Source: G020354785 sp964521285
GTDB lineage: Bacteria > Bacteroidota > Bacteroidia > Bacteroidales > UBA10428
Assembly: GCA_964521285.1 (NCBI GenBank)
Contig: CAZFQS010000010.1
Coordinates: 62,001 to 126,000 of the forward strand
DNA: 64,000 bases
Direction: 5' to 3'
This document shows positions 1 to 9,013 of the stretch, in pieces. A model generated the notes under the pieces. It made no database searches. It was given only the letters and a program-made list of their open reading frames with translations, and had not been told where the DNA came from. The first letter of the stretch is position 1; each line of letters begins with the position of its first letter. Made by a program: the position numbers and the translations under genes.

Positions 1-266
1 ATTTTATTTCCAAGAAGAAGATTAATCTGGACACTGAAATGAAAATTGATGAAATATTTGAGTCATTAAAGAATGAATACGCTGATTATCAAATATATGA
101 TATTGATGGATTAAAGATCGAGTTTGAAAAAGAATGGGTTCACATCAGAAAGTCCAACACAGAGCCTATTATAAGAGTTTATTCTGAAAGCCAGACCAGG
201 GAGTCTGCTGATAAATTATCTGAAAAAATTATCAGGTATATAGAAAAAAAGATAGAAGATTTGTAA
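1..266 (+). CDS. Phosphohexomutase (phosphoglucosamine/phosphomannomutase family), C-terminal fragment
   Basis: The reading frame is open from the first bases of the window, so the 5' part of the gene lies outside. The visible end carries the motif RKSNTEPIIRVYSES, the phosphate-binding loop of domain 4 in alpha-D-phosphohexomutases (GlmM, ManB, Pgm), followed by a charged C-terminal helix. These enzymes move a phosphate between C1 and C6 of a hexose through a phosphoserine intermediate. The catalytic serine and metal loop are upstream, so the substrate (GlcN, Man or Glc phosphate) cannot be decided. The ATG at 39 is internal and should not be taken as a start. The gene is convergent with the siaC-like gene at 299. 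Confidence 0.85.
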   Translation, partial: FISKKKINLDTEMKIDEIFESLKNEYADYQIYDIDGLKIEFEKEWVHIRKSNTEPIIRVYSESQTRESADKLSEKIIRYIEKKIEDL

Positions 267-298
267 ATCTTACAAGGGCAATTTTTACTAGCTATTGT

Positions 299-697
299 TC
301 AAATAGCATGGTAGTTGAAAGGTATATTTATTGAATCTGACAAATCTTTTCCATCATCAAGCATAAATTCATCTCCTGCATCATAATACCAGTTAATTTC
401 GATACTAAATCCTGAATCCTTAAATGTTTTCAATTTTTCCATGATGGTAAGCAGATATTTAGCAGAGGCTGAGTTGCAGTAAGTGAGTTTGAAGTTTAAC
501 TTAACTGATATTTCGTCTGTTCCTGTGTTTTTATTAGCAATATTTTTCTCATATTCATCCAGCCAGTCTATTATTTGAAGATAAAAGCCTGATGCATTTT
601 CAGGCATAGAAACACCTGTCATATCAAAAATATGATTATCAATATTAAAATGTACTTCAGGGGTAAATTCGGTAGATTCCAGGATCAGAGATTTCAT
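299..697 (-). CDS. siaC: SiaC-family regulatory phosphoprotein (DUF1987)
   Basis: This 132-residue protein matches the SiaC/DUF1987 family over its whole length. In Pseudomonas, SiaC is the target of the kinase SiaB and the phosphatase SiaA and controls the diguanylate cyclase SiaD, linking surface or stress cues to c-di-GMP. The segment YCNSASAKYLL (from Y73) corresponds to the conserved loop that holds the phosphorylated residue; Ser76 is the likely acceptor, by position rather than by a full alignment. Its start is 6 bp downstream of the stop of the SiaB-like kinase gene, so the two are co-transcribed. No SiaA phosphatase or GGDEF cyclase is encoded in the window, so the output partner is unknown. 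Confidence 0.8.
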   Translation of the reverse strand: MKSLILESTEFTPEVHFNIDNHIFDMTGVSMPENASGFYLQIIDWLDEYEKNIANKNTGTDEISVKLNFKLTYCNSASAKYLLTIMEKLKTFKDSGFSIEINWYYDAGDEFMLDDGKDLSDSINIPFNYHAI

Positions 698-703
698 ACA
701 TTA

Positions 704-1252
704 CTAATTATCATTATTATTGTAAAAGTCTTCATCAATAATTATGCAAAGTTTATAGAAGGAATATTCATCATTAATCCGGGTAAAACCATATTGAATT
801 TTTTCAGTAGATATTTTGGCCATTTCTATAAAACCTAAACCAGCTCCTCCTTTATGTGTAAACCGGCCATCTGTAATGGTAGATTTATATAATTTTTTTA
901 ATCCGTTGCTATCAAGGTTGTTTACGTGATTTATTTTCTTTTTCAGTATTGGAACATCTTTGTTAAATATTACATTAACAGAAGTAAGAAAATATTTTTC
1001 GTCATCCTTTTCTATTTTAAATTCGGGAGAAAAGTGCGTTCTGATATAACTGCTTGTATCAAAATTCTCATTATACTTCAAAATATTCTCCAGTGATTCA
1101 ATCATCACTAATAAGATTTTTTTATATATAGAAAGCTTAATTTTGAAATTCGTAACTGCTTTCTTAAGATTATTGATTAATTCTCCGATAGTATCATACT
1201 TAAGAGATCCACTGTAACTTAATATTAATTCCCTCTGTGTGTTGGAGATCAT
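704..1252 (-). CDS. siaB: SiaB-family protein kinase (DUF6272, GHKL-like)
   Basis: This 182-residue protein has a degenerate GHKL ATPase fold. An N-box-like helix (ESLENILKYNENF, about residues 52-64) and a glycine-rich ATP-lid motif (GGAGLG, 135-140) are visible. The family, named after Pseudomonas SiaB, phosphorylates the SiaC adaptor on Ser/Thr, in the manner of anti-sigma-factor kinases. The gene leads a two-gene unit with the SiaC-like gene (6 bp gap) and lies 49 bp downstream of rnhA. There is no signal peptide or membrane segment, so it is cytosolic. Many Bacteroidota carry such a pair; its role in this phylum is poorly defined. Confidence 0.78.
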   Translation of the reverse strand: MISNTQRELILSYSGSLKYDTIGELINNLKKAVTNFKIKLSIYKKILLVMIESLENILKYNENFDTSSYIRTHFSPEFKIEKDDEKYFLTSVNVIFNKDVPILKKKINHVNNLDSNGLKKLYKSTITDGRFTHKGGAGLGFIEMAKISTEKIQYGFTRINDEYSFYKLCIIIDEDFYNNNDN

Positions 1253-1301
1253 GTGATTAATAAAATATTAAAAAAAAGTAAATTACTAATTTTTTTTATA
1301 A

Positions 1302-1802
1302 TTATGCTAATGAATTGAATCCATTTATAAAAATAGTATTTTCTTTATCATAGCCTTCATCAGTTATCAAGTTTTTTTTCTTTAATGCTTCCACCGCAAG
1401 TTTGTCGCATCTTATATTTTCTTTGTTTTCAGCATGTCCTTTTATCCAGATAAAACTGACATTATGTTTGCGATAAACTTTTAGAAAACGATTCCATAAA
1501 TCAGGATTTTTTTTCTTCTTAAATCTTTTTTTTTCCCATTCAAAGATCCATCCTTTCTCAACAGCGTCAGCAACATATTTTGAATCGGTATAAAGTGTCA
1601 CGTCACAGTTATCATATTTTAATGCTTCAAGCGCAACAATTACAGCTAACAGTTCCATTCTGTTGTTTGTTGTACACTTAAATCCCTGTGATAATTCTTT
1701 TCTTAATTTTGCCTCAGGCGAGATTAAGATTACTCCGTAACCCCCGGGCCCCGGATTACCACTTGCTGCACCGTCAGTATAAATAGAAATTTTTTGAGAC
1801 AT
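1302..1802 (-). CDS. rnhA: Ribonuclease HI
   Basis: All catalytic elements of RNase HI are present: YTDGAASGNPGPGGYG with Asp10, NNRMEL with Glu50, YTDSKYV with Asp73, IKGHAENKENIRCDKLA with His123 and Asp133. The enzyme cleaves the RNA strand of RNA-DNA hybrids, removing R-loops and primer RNA. A basic stretch (KKRFKKKKN, about 91-99) lies where the substrate-binding handle of E. coli RNase HI lies. At 166 residues the length is normal; there is no N-terminal hybrid-binding domain. RNase HII is encoded 2.3 kb away on the same strand. Confidence 0.95.
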   Translation of the reverse strand: MSQKISIYTDGAASGNPGPGGYGVILISPEAKLRKELSQGFKCTTNNRMELLAVIVALEALKYDNCDVTLYTDSKYVADAVEKGWIFEWEKKRFKKKKNPDLWNRFLKVYRKHNVSFIWIKGHAENKENIRCDKLAVEALKKKNLITDEGYDKENTIFINGFNSLA

Positions 1803-1940
1803 TTAATGTGCCGTACCGTAAAAGTTTTTATATTCTTTTCAAGTATTTAGTAATAAATATCTTGTCAGGTTTATAATTAGAAGCAATATAATTTAAGAAT
1901 CACAAAAAGCCTAAAATTTTATACTTTTTATTCAACAATT

Positions 1941-4094
1941 TTAATTCAATATTTTAAGCTCATTAATTATGTTGGTTGCTCCGGCATATTTATCAATAAT
2001 AAATAAAACATATCTAATATCAACGCAAATGCATTTTTGTAAATCAGGTTCATATATAATATCTCCGCTCATAGCTTCCCAGTTACCATCAAATGCAAGT
2101 CCTATTAGTTGTCCCTTGCCGTTGATAACCGGGCTGCCTGAATTTCCTCCTGTTATATCATTATCAGTAATGAAACAAACATCCATTTTACTGTTAATCC
2201 CATAATTACTGTAGTCTTTTTTTTCGTACAGTTCCTTTAATTTAGAAGGTACAAAAAACTCCCAGTTTTCAGGATCTTCCTTTTCCATAACTCCCCGTAA
2301 TGTAGTAAAGTAGTCGTAATGAACTGCATCTCTGGGTGAATAACTTCCGACAGTCCCATATGTTAATCTCATTGTGGAATTAGCATCAGGATAAAATATT
2401 TTATCCTTTTGCATTTCCATGAGGCCTGCCATGTATAATCTCCTGCCTCTATTCAATTCATTATTAATTTCCTTTAACTCCTTCCTGGTCTCCAGGTATT
2501 CTGAATGTATTGATTTTGCTGCGATAAATGCAGGATCTTTTTCCAATACTTTGATGTCGGGATTTTGTGTAAATTTGTTAAACTTATCCTGATCAGCAAA
2601 AATTGATTTACTGAACATTAATCTTACATATTTTTCATAATTACCCTTATACTTTTTCTTAATAATCATATAAAAGTCAGGATGTTGTTCTTCAGGTACA
2701 TTTTCATTGAAGAGCTTAATCATAGCTAATGTAACTTTAAGATCAGTCGGGGGATTATAATTTGCAAAATAATCTTCACCATCTTCCATAAGGTCTTTTG
2801 CCAGCGAATTTATAATTTCTTTGTTATAATTATTTTCCGGCATCGTAGAATATAACCAGTTTGCTTCATTAGCGAATCTTATTATTTCTGAAGATCTGAA
2901 AAATGCCTCATATATGTATTGATTAGTATACTGAAGTGTTTTTCTTTGTTTGATAGCATTTTCAATTAACGCAAGAGCATTACCATACTTTTCCTGTCTT
3001 TCATTATTTTGTGCTATCCATTCCGTAAATTTCTTCTCGAGTTCTTTTTTCTTATCATAGGTTTTTAGTCTTTTTAAGCCCTGGCTTTGTCCGATAGAAA
3101 ACTTCCAATAATTACTCGACCGGAAGTATTTTTCAGCATACTGAATATTTACTTTCTTGCTTTTCAGCATATCTTCCAGTAGTATTTGCTGGCGAATACT
3201 TCTAATCTTTATTCTGTTAGGATGCGTAATTTCAAGTAATTCTTTAACTCCATATGATGTTATATATCTTTCTGTCCTACCGGGATAGCCGACTACCATG
3301 GAAAAATCTCCTTCTTTTATTCCTCTTAATGTAATAGGCAGAAAATGCTTAGGCTTATAAGGAATGTTGTCTTCAGAATATTCTGCAGGGTTACCATCAG
3401 GGTCGGTATAAACTCTGAAAAGGCAAAAGTCACCAGTATGACGGGGCCACATCCAGTTATCTGTATCATGTCCAAATTTGCCAATTGAGGAAGGAGGAGC
3501 ACCAACCAGTCGAATATCTTTAAATACTTCGTAAACAAAAAGATAGAAGTTGTTACCTTCATAAAAAGATTTTACTTCAGATTCATAATGAGTATTTTCT
3601 GTTGCTCCCTCCTCAATTTCTTCGCTAATTGTTGATATTATTTCGTTCCTTTTATCTTCCTGCATTGTATCAGATAGTTCATTATTAATCCTTTCACTAA
3701 CATCTTCTATGCTTATTAGAAATTTAACTGTTAAATCAGGATTAGGTAACTCTTCTTTTTCAGTAAGTGCCCAGAAACCATCTTTTAATAAATCTCTATC
3801 AACGGTACTGTGTTTTTGTATTTGACTGATGCCGCAATGATGATTAGTAATTAACAAACCTCTGTCTGAAATTATTTCGCCTGTACAACCCTGACCAAAA
3901 AATACAACAGCATCTTTCAGGCTGCTGTTGGTGATACTGTAAATATCTTCGGCTGTTAATTTCAATCCCATTTTATTCATTTCTGCCATATTGATTTTTT
4001 CTATAAGAGGTAATAACCACATTCCCTCTCTTGCCGAAAGATTATAAAAGCAGAGAAAAAGAAAAGTCCATATTAATAAAATATATCTTCTCAT
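1941..4094 (-). CDS. dpp7: S46-family dipeptidyl-peptidase, DPP7 type
   Basis: This is a 717-residue exported serine dipeptidyl-peptidase. The start is set at the ATG at 4094, giving a Sec signal (MRRYILLIWTFLFL...NLSA); an in-frame TTG 21 bp upstream is less likely. The His motif TNHHCG and the Ser motif GGNSGSP (Ser652) show a chymotrypsin-like fold. The residue 18 after the catalytic Ser is Gly (FDG, Phe668-Asp-Gly670). In the Porphyromonas enzymes Gly at this place marks DPP7 (hydrophobic P1) and Arg marks DPP11 (acidic P1), so a hydrophobic-P1 specificity is inferred. It would release dipeptides from imported oligopeptides in the periplasm, which fits an amino-acid-fermenting lifestyle and the nearby glutamate dehydrogenase. 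Confidence 0.92.
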   Translation of the reverse strand: MRRYILLIWTFLFLCFYNLSAREGMWLLPLIEKINMAEMNKMGLKLTAEDIYSITNSSLKDAVVFFGQGCTGEIISDRGLLITNHHCGISQIQKHSTVDRDLLKDGFWALTEKEELPNPDLTVKFLISIEDVSERINNELSDTMQEDKRNEIISTISEEIEEGATENTHYESEVKSFYEGNNFYLFVYEVFKDIRLVGAPPSSIGKFGHDTDNWMWPRHTGDFCLFRVYTDPDGNPAEYSEDNIPYKPKHFLPITLRGIKEGDFSMVVGYPGRTERYITSYGVKELLEITHPNRIKIRSIRQQILLEDMLKSKKVNIQYAEKYFRSSNYWKFSIGQSQGLKRLKTYDKKKELEKKFTEWIAQNNERQEKYGNALALIENAIKQRKTLQYTNQYIYEAFFRSSEIIRFANEANWLYSTMPENNYNKEIINSLAKDLMEDGEDYFANYNPPTDLKVTLAMIKLFNENVPEEQHPDFYMIIKKKYKGNYEKYVRLMFSKSIFADQDKFNKFTQNPDIKVLEKDPAFIAAKSIHSEYLETRKELKEINNELNRGRRLYMAGLMEMQKDKIFYPDANSTMRLTYGTVGSYSPRDAVHYDYFTTLRGVMEKEDPENWEFFVPSKLKELYEKKDYSNYGINSKMDVCFITDNDITGGNSGSPVINGKGQLIGLAFDGNWEAMSGDIIYEPDLQKCICVDIRYVLFIIDKYAGATNIINELKILN

Positions 4095-4149
4095 AGCAAA
4101 GTATTTAAAATTCAATAAAACTATTTATTTTTATATAAACAAGCTAAAT

Positions 4150-4773
4150 TTAAAATTTTAAGTTCAGCTGGTTGTTTAATATTCGGAACGATCTTCTATG
4201 ATAAGGTGTTAGTCCGAAACGGTTGATTGCTTCCCTGTGTTGTTTAGTTGCATACCCTTTATTACTATCCCATCCATATTTATTATATTTTTCATGAATT
4301 TTCTTCATATAATCATCTCTATATGTTTTTGCCAGAACAGAAGCAGCTGCTATTGAAAAGTATTTTGAGTCTCCTTTTATAATACATTTGTGTTCAACTG
4401 ACTTATATTTAATAAACCTGTTTCCGTCAATTATTAAAAATTGCGGATTTATATTCAGTTTATCAATAGCTTTATGCATAGCCAGTATGGAGGCTCTTAA
4501 AATGTTTAATTTATCAATGGTACCATTATCAATATATTCAACTGACCATGAAATTGCAAATTCCTTAATCTCTTCTCTTAATTTTTTTCTCTCATTTGCA
4601 CTCAGTATTTTAGAATCATTAAGTAATGAATGATTGAAATCAGGGGGAAGAATAACAGCAGCAGCAAATACGGGTCCGGCTATGCACCCTCTGCCTGCTT
4701 CATCACATCCTGCTTCAAGTGTATTTTCTTTGTAAAAACTTTTAAGTGTAATAGAATGATCAGAACTTGACAT
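4150..4773 (-). CDS. rnhB: Ribonuclease HII
   Basis: The 207-residue product shows the RNase HII signature CDEAGRGCIAGPV near the N-terminus, followed by LIIDGN, SIAAASVLAKTYRD and the C-terminal GYATKQHREAINRFGLTPYHRRSF. It removes single ribonucleotides and longer RNA from DNA duplexes. The catalytic DE, D and D positions all appear intact. The gene ends 55 bp before the peptidase start and is probably transcribed alone or ahead of it; no terminator was seen between them. Confidence 0.95.
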   Translation of the reverse strand: MSSSDHSITLKSFYKENTLEAGCDEAGRGCIAGPVFAAAVILPPDFNHSLLNDSKILSANERKKLREEIKEFAISWSVEYIDNGTIDKLNILRASILAMHKAIDKLNINPQFLIIDGNRFIKYKSVEHKCIIKGDSKYFSIAAASVLAKTYRDDYMKKIHEKYNKYGWDSNKGYATKQHREAINRFGLTPYHRRSFRILNNQLNLKF

Positions 4774-5068
4774 TCATAAATTATTAATAATTACAAAATT
4801 AAATAACTAAGACAAAAGCGATAATGTTTTAATAAATATTTACAATTATATGCTTTTAAATAAAAATTAAATCTGACATAATATTATATATATTTCAAAA
4901 ATAATCAACATTTATCCTGGCTTATTAAGATGTTATAAACATAACATATATCAGACATAATTGCCGCATATATTTTGCATTTGGAAAGGTGTGAATGTTA
5001 ATAAATCAATGCTTTAAAAAATCATATTATATCTAATTTAGAAAAAAGTATTCAAACAATATTGTATA

Positions 5069-5290
5069 ATGAAAAACAGAAAGTTGAAATTTAATAATTT
5101 AAGAAGAGTAAACAGATATACAATTTTATTTAATATGCCTGAATCCAGAGCTATTGATCATTTTTGCAATAAATTCAGGATAAAGAACAGATCAAAGTTT
5201 ATGAGGGAAGCCATTATTACTGAAGTATTAAGGAAGTTTGATGCAAATTATCCTACCTTGTTTGAAGATAATCAATTAACTCTGTTTTAA
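5069..5290 (+). CDS. Small ribbon-helix-helix-like protein
   Basis: This 73-residue basic protein has the layout of a ribbon-helix-helix DNA-binding fold: a basic beta-strand region (RRVNRYTILFNMPES), helix A (IDHFCNKFRIKN) and helix B beginning with the SKFMREAI turn that typifies CopG/Arc-like proteins. No toxin gene adjoins it, so it is more likely a stand-alone regulator than an antitoxin. It is the only rightward gene between 0.3 and 7.4 kb and is preceded by 295 bp of AT-rich intergenic DNA. The target is unknown. Confidence 0.6.
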   Translation: MKNRKLKFNNLRRVNRYTILFNMPESRAIDHFCNKFRIKNRSKFMREAIITEVLRKFDANYPTLFEDNQLTLF

Positions 5291-5313
5291 CCAGTTCATT
5301 TAATAATATAATA

Positions 5314-6300
5314 TCAAACAAATGTTTTTCTTTTATCAATTTGCTTGATAACAAAGTATAACAATAATATATTAAGGACAAATAAAGGTAGAAGCAGGTT
5401 ATATATTTTTATTGAAGAATAGGCAAGACCAAGTATTATCAGATTTAATGAAAAGGCATAAATAACGGTCTTTTGATGAGAAAATCCTGATTGCACGATT
5501 CGGTGAAAAGCGTGTTTTTTGTGTGGAACAATAAGAGGCTCCTTGTTTTTATATCTTCTGAAGAGAGTCAATGTTGCATCGAACCAAAATACAGAGGATA
5601 ACATAAGCCAGATCAATAAAGACGATTTTGATGTATTTTGATAATAAATTGAAAATACTGCTATATTAAAACCTAAAAGTGTACTTCCAACATCACCCAT
5701 AAATATTTTTGCAGGTTGCCAGTTCCAAATTAGAAAACCCAGGGTTGAAGCTAACAATACAGGAGCAATACTATCATTAAATAAAAGAATTGCTGAAGAT
5801 GTAATAAAAACCACTTCCATTCCAATATATCCGTCAATTCCATCTAAAAAATTAAATAAGTTAATAAACCACATTGTACCTAACAATGCCAAAATTGATA
5901 ATATCAGTCTGTTTTCAATAGTAAAAAATCCTAAATTCAGCTTTCCCAATCCTCCGAGGATAAAAAGAGCAATACCGCTGACAATTAATTGAAATATAAG
6001 TCTGTATAATGGCTTAATGGCTATAATATCATCTATAATTCCGATAACTACAAGTAATGCCCCTGGAATGAAACTGAAAAATAATTTATGATCAATGTTA
6101 TTTGTAATATATAAATAGGACAGACCTAAAAACCATACAATAGCAACAGCTAATCCGCCTACTTTCGGAGTGGGATTTTTATGTGAACTGCGTTCATTTG
6201 GAAAATCCAGAATCGATTTTCTAATAGCTAAACTCCGAATAAACAAGGTTAATAAAAGGGATAGTAAAAACAGAATAATATAGACAATGAATAATTTCAT
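5314..6300 (-). CDS. MraY/WecA-family polyprenyl-phosphate sugar-1-phosphate transferase
   Basis: This 328-residue membrane protein has about ten hydrophobic segments and the motifs of the glycosyltransferase-4 family: SHKNPTPKVGG (39-49), an Asp pair at 90-91, NFLDGIDG (150-157), MGDVGST (201-207) and the histidine-bearing cytosolic loop PHKKHAFHR. The family transfers a UDP-activated N-acetylhexosamine phosphate to undecaprenyl phosphate, starting O-antigen, capsule or teichoic-type glycan synthesis. The NFLDGIDG form with the PHxxHxxHR loop points to WecA/WbpL-type rather than true MraY. No other polysaccharide gene is adjacent, so the final polymer is unknown. Confidence 0.88.
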   Translation of the reverse strand: MKLFIVYIILFLLSLLLTLFIRSLAIRKSILDFPNERSSHKNPTPKVGGLAVAIVWFLGLSYLYITNNIDHKLFFSFIPGALLVVIGIIDDIIAIKPLYRLIFQLIVSGIALFILGGLGKLNLGFFTIENRLILSILALLGTMWFINLFNFLDGIDGYIGMEVVFITSSAILLFNDSIAPVLLASTLGFLIWNWQPAKIFMGDVGSTLLGFNIAVFSIYYQNTSKSSLLIWLMLSSVFWFDATLTLFRRYKNKEPLIVPHKKHAFHRIVQSGFSHQKTVIYAFSLNLIILGLAYSSIKIYNLLLPLFVLNILLLYFVIKQIDKRKTFV

Positions 6301-6331
6301 TTTCAGGTAATGTAGGTACTTAATTTATGTT

Positions 6332-6532
6332 TTATACAATCTCATACCAATCGCTCCAAATAAATCCATTAATACCTTTGTACGAGCGAAACTTTATTCT
6401 ACATGCTTTCTTATCCAGCTTCAACCATCCCGGACAAAATGTATCTTTTCTGTTAAGATCTGTTTTGTATCCTTCTGATTCTTTTACCATCTCTACGGCT
6501 TTATTGAATGATATTTTCCGGATATTGTCCAA
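6332..6532 (-). CDS. Small hypothetical protein
   Basis: A 66-codon frame lies just upstream of the sugar-phosphate transferase gene on the same strand. Its first possible start is TTG; the first ATG leaves about 50 residues. The amino-acid mix is balanced and soluble, with the tail KGINGFIWSDWYEIV, unlike the hydrophobic frame on the opposite strand. No family was recognised. It could instead be untranslated DNA. Confidence 0.4.
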   Translation of the reverse strand: MDNIRKISFNKAVEMVKESEGYKTDLNRKDTFCPGWLKLDKKACRIKFRSYKGINGFIWSDWYEIV

Positions 6533-6668
6533 GTCACATCTTTTATTATTTATAAATATTTCAGGCTATTTGAAAGATAAAAACAAATATATGGGATATT
6601 TAATTATTTTATGTTAAGGTAAGAAAACTATTTAAGCACAAACAGAAGGGCTGAATTTAATAAAAAAT

Positions 6669-6687
6669 CCCGGTAAAAAACTACCGG
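6669..6687 (-). terminator. Intrinsic terminator after the 132-residue protein gene
   Basis: The arms CCGGTA (6670-6675) and TACCGG (6682-6687) form a perfect 6-bp stem with a 6-nt loop. Read on the minus strand, the stem is followed by a T-run (GGGATTTTTTATT). It lies about 40 bp beyond the stop codon at 6729 and would end that transcript. Confidence 0.7.
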
Positions 6688-6728
6688 ATCTGGATGTAAA
6701 AAATATATTATTATTTCTTTATTACAAA

Positions 6729-7127
6729 TTAATCTGGCTCCAATATAATTTCCCATTCTTCCAGTACATTGATGGAGTGTTTAATTCTTCTTCTGCATTC
6801 ATCTTCAGAAAGGCCGTATTTTCTTGATAAATTAAGCATAACATTGCTTAGTCTTTGTTTTCTTAAAGCTGCCAAAAGTATGTCAGCGTTGAAATCAGTA
6901 AAGTCATGTACAATTTTCTCTCCATCATCCAGAGAAGCATATGCTATAACTGTGCCATTTGGAAATCTTTTAATCTTGTACTCAGGATTAATTTTTAAGA
7001 TATCGCTTTCATCTAAAAAATTCGCTGCTAATGATGAAAATGACTGAAAAGTAAATACGAATGTTACGATTAATAAGAGGACTTTTGAGAATCTTGTGAA
7101 TTTGAAAAATTTGATAGTAGGTTTCAT
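6729..7127 (-). CDS. Membrane-anchored or exported small protein, possibly PqqD-like
   Basis: The 132-residue product starts with a basic segment and a hydrophobic stretch (VLLLIVTFVFTFQSFSSLAA), which reads as a signal peptide or anchor. The rest is soluble: a strand-rich part (RFPNGTVIAYAS, HDFTDFNADILLAAL) and a helical C-terminus with a basic DECRRRIKHSINVLEEW segment. The layout recalls PqqD-type peptide-recognition domains, but the match is weak and no radical-SAM or peptide-maturation gene is nearby. A terminator follows it. The function is unknown. Confidence 0.6.
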   Translation of the reverse strand: MKPTIKFFKFTRFSKVLLLIVTFVFTFQSFSSLAANFLDESDILKINPEYKIKRFPNGTVIAYASLDDGEKIVHDFTDFNADILLAALRKQRLSNVMLNLSRKYGLSEDECRRRIKHSINVLEEWEIILEPD

Positions 7128-7442
7128 AAAGGGTATAAATTAGGGCTAAGTGAAAAACAATTCTGTATACATGTAATGGGTATAACAAATTTAACATTTA
7201 TTTTTAAAACAGCCATTAAAATATATATGAAATTAATGTATGCATTTCATAAATTTTAAAATATATGCATTCTTTTTACTATAACATTAATCATAAAAAA
7301 ATGTTCATTTATGTAAAAAAAAATAGCATTCATATTCCAGCTGTCTGTTTATCAAATATTTCCTGCCACTAATCTAATACTTCATTGATTCTTCAGAAAT
7401 TTCAATTATTATTGTTATGGTTATTTTCAAAGTCTCATTGTT
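7128..7442. other. AT-rich intergenic region between divergent genes
   Basis: These 315 bp separate a leftward gene (start 7127) from the STAS gene (start 7443), so both promoters should lie here. The DNA is extremely AT-rich with short A/T runs. I saw no clear promoter, operator or RNA element. Short frames on the minus strand here overlap the start of the 132-residue protein and are not convincing. Confidence 0.4.
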
Positions 7443-7808
7443 ATGAAAAGGGGCAGTATAAATTTTTTAATAGTAAAGCATAACAGAAAGAATGTATATG
7501 TATCTTTTGACCATATAGATAAATTAAACTTATTAATTTCAGAGGATGTAAAAGCCGGTCTTTTTAATATTATTAAAGTCCCCCGTACTAATTTAATTCT
7601 TAACCTGGACAGTATAAAATTTATTGATAGCACCGGATTTAAAATGCTGAATTTTATAGCAAGGGTTTCACGTATTTATGGTTCATGTCTTAATTTAACA
7701 AATATTAGCGATGAGATTATGGAATTAATTAATTTATATAAGAAGTTCAATATGCTTGAAAAAATTAATATTGACAAATCCGGTGTGAAGAATCGAGCAG
7801 TAGCATAG
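7443..7808 (+). CDS. STAS-domain protein (anti-sigma-factor-antagonist-like)
   Basis: The 121-residue protein is a single STAS domain. The signature LDSIKFIDSTGFKMLNF contains Ser63, in the position phosphorylated in SpoIIAA-type antagonists. Such proteins switch partners between an anti-sigma kinase and other targets according to phosphorylation. No matching kinase or PP2C phosphatase is adjacent; the SiaB-like kinase 6 kb upstream targets SiaC-type proteins, and a link to this gene is speculative. It stands alone, convergent with ddl (6 bp between stops). Confidence 0.8.
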   Translation: MKRGSINFLIVKHNRKNVYVSFDHIDKLNLLISEDVKAGLFNIIKVPRTNLILNLDSIKFIDSTGFKMLNFIARVSRIYGSCLNLTNISDEIMELINLYKKFNMLEKINIDKSGVKNRAVA

Positions 7809-7814
7809 GTAATA

Positions 7815-8915
7815 TTACAAATCAACTGTAATTTTTAATTTTTTTCTGTTATTAAAATCTTCTATTGCCAGAAAAATCAATTTAGTAATTAATTCTTTAT
7901 ACGATATTCCACTATATTCCCATAGTTTGGGATACATACTTATTTTTGTAAATCCTGGAATAGTATTTATCTCATTGACAATAATTTTTTCTGCATGTGT
8001 TATAAACATATCTACTCTGGCCATGCCACGGCATTCAAGAGTTTTAAATGTTTTTAAGGAAATTTCCTGTACTTTTTTAAGTAAACTTTCAGATATTTTT
8101 GCAGGTATAACAAGATTGGCTCCTTTTTCGTCTAAGTATTTAGCGTGATATGAATAAAATTCATCAGAAGGAATAATTTCGCCGGCAACCGAGGCTATCG
8201 GATTTTCATTTCCTAAAATTGCACATTCAATTTCTCTGCCGGTTATTTGCTCTTCAATAATAATTTTGTTATCGTAACTAAAAGCTTCTTCAATAGCTTT
8301 TTCAAAGCTGACCTTATCGCTGACCTTGTTTATCCCTACAGAAGACCCCAGGTTGGCAGGCTTAACGAAGAATTGGGTCCCCATCTGTTTCACTATTTGA
8401 TTGTACGGATAATGCTTTTTAATATTTTTTGTTAATGTAAAGAATTTTGCAATCTGTATTCCGGCATCACGCAATAAACGTTTCATAATATCTTTATCCA
8501 TGCCTATTGCTGATCCTAAAATTCCTGCTCCGACGCAAGGTATATTTGCCATCTTGGCAAGACCTTGAATGGTGCCGTCTTCACCAAACGGACCGTGTAA
8601 AACAGGGAATATAACATCAACATGACTAACTGTAGTCTTATTATTCAAATTTATTAGCTTACTGTTTATGCCTGTAGGAGTTAAAGCAATTTCGTTTTCC
8701 TTATCAGCCAGTTGAATCATCATTGTACTTTCTGAATTCAGGAGATGAATAGAATTTTCATTAAGAAACCATCTGCCTGTTCTGTCTATTCCAATTAATA
8801 CTGGTTCAAACCTTTCTTTATCCAATGATTGTATGACATTTTTTGCTGACTGGAGCGAAACTTCATGTTCGGCCGATCTTCCGCCAAAAATAACGGCCAC
8901 ATTTATTTTTTTCAT
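7815..8915 (-). CDS. ddl: D-alanine--D-alanine ligase
   Basis: This 366-residue ATP-grasp enzyme carries the Ddl signatures: FGGRSAEHEVSLQSA at the N-terminus, FPVLHGPFGEDGT, the ATP-binding FVKPANLGSSVGI and the metal-binding INTIPGFTKISMYPKLW. It makes the D-Ala-D-Ala dipeptide of peptidoglycan in the cytosol. The omega-loop segment FYSYHAKY keeps the tyrosine typical of D-Ala rather than D-lactate ligases. It sits alone, not in a mur cluster. Confidence 0.95.
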   Translation of the reverse strand: MKKINVAVIFGGRSAEHEVSLQSAKNVIQSLDKERFEPVLIGIDRTGRWFLNENSIHLLNSESTMMIQLADKENEIALTPTGINSKLINLNNKTTVSHVDVIFPVLHGPFGEDGTIQGLAKMANIPCVGAGILGSAIGMDKDIMKRLLRDAGIQIAKFFTLTKNIKKHYPYNQIVKQMGTQFFVKPANLGSSVGINKVSDKVSFEKAIEEAFSYDNKIIIEEQITGREIECAILGNENPIASVAGEIIPSDEFYSYHAKYLDEKGANLVIPAKISESLLKKVQEISLKTFKTLECRGMARVDMFITHAEKIIVNEINTIPGFTKISMYPKLWEYSGISYKELITKLIFLAIEDFNNRKKLKITVDL

Positions 8916-9013
8916 CCTTCAGGAATTTTAAATACTAATTTTTTATAAAATTAATATTTATACCTGTTAAATAACAATAGGGTAACAAAACAATTTGCAA
9001 TAGAGCAATTTAT

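Noticed and set aside
6327..6617. 96-codon rightward frame near the sugar-phosphate transferase
   Set aside because: It overlaps the small leftward frame at 6332-6532 and has the skewed composition of a shadow; neither is strongly supported, but the leftward one is better.
7009..7197. 62-codon leftward frame
   Set aside because: It overlaps the start of the 132-residue protein gene in another frame and shows no motif.
7443..7808. STAS protein as target of the SiaB-like kinase
   Set aside because: SiaB targets SiaC-type proteins, the genes lie 6.2 kb apart in opposite directions, and nothing in the sequence links them directly.
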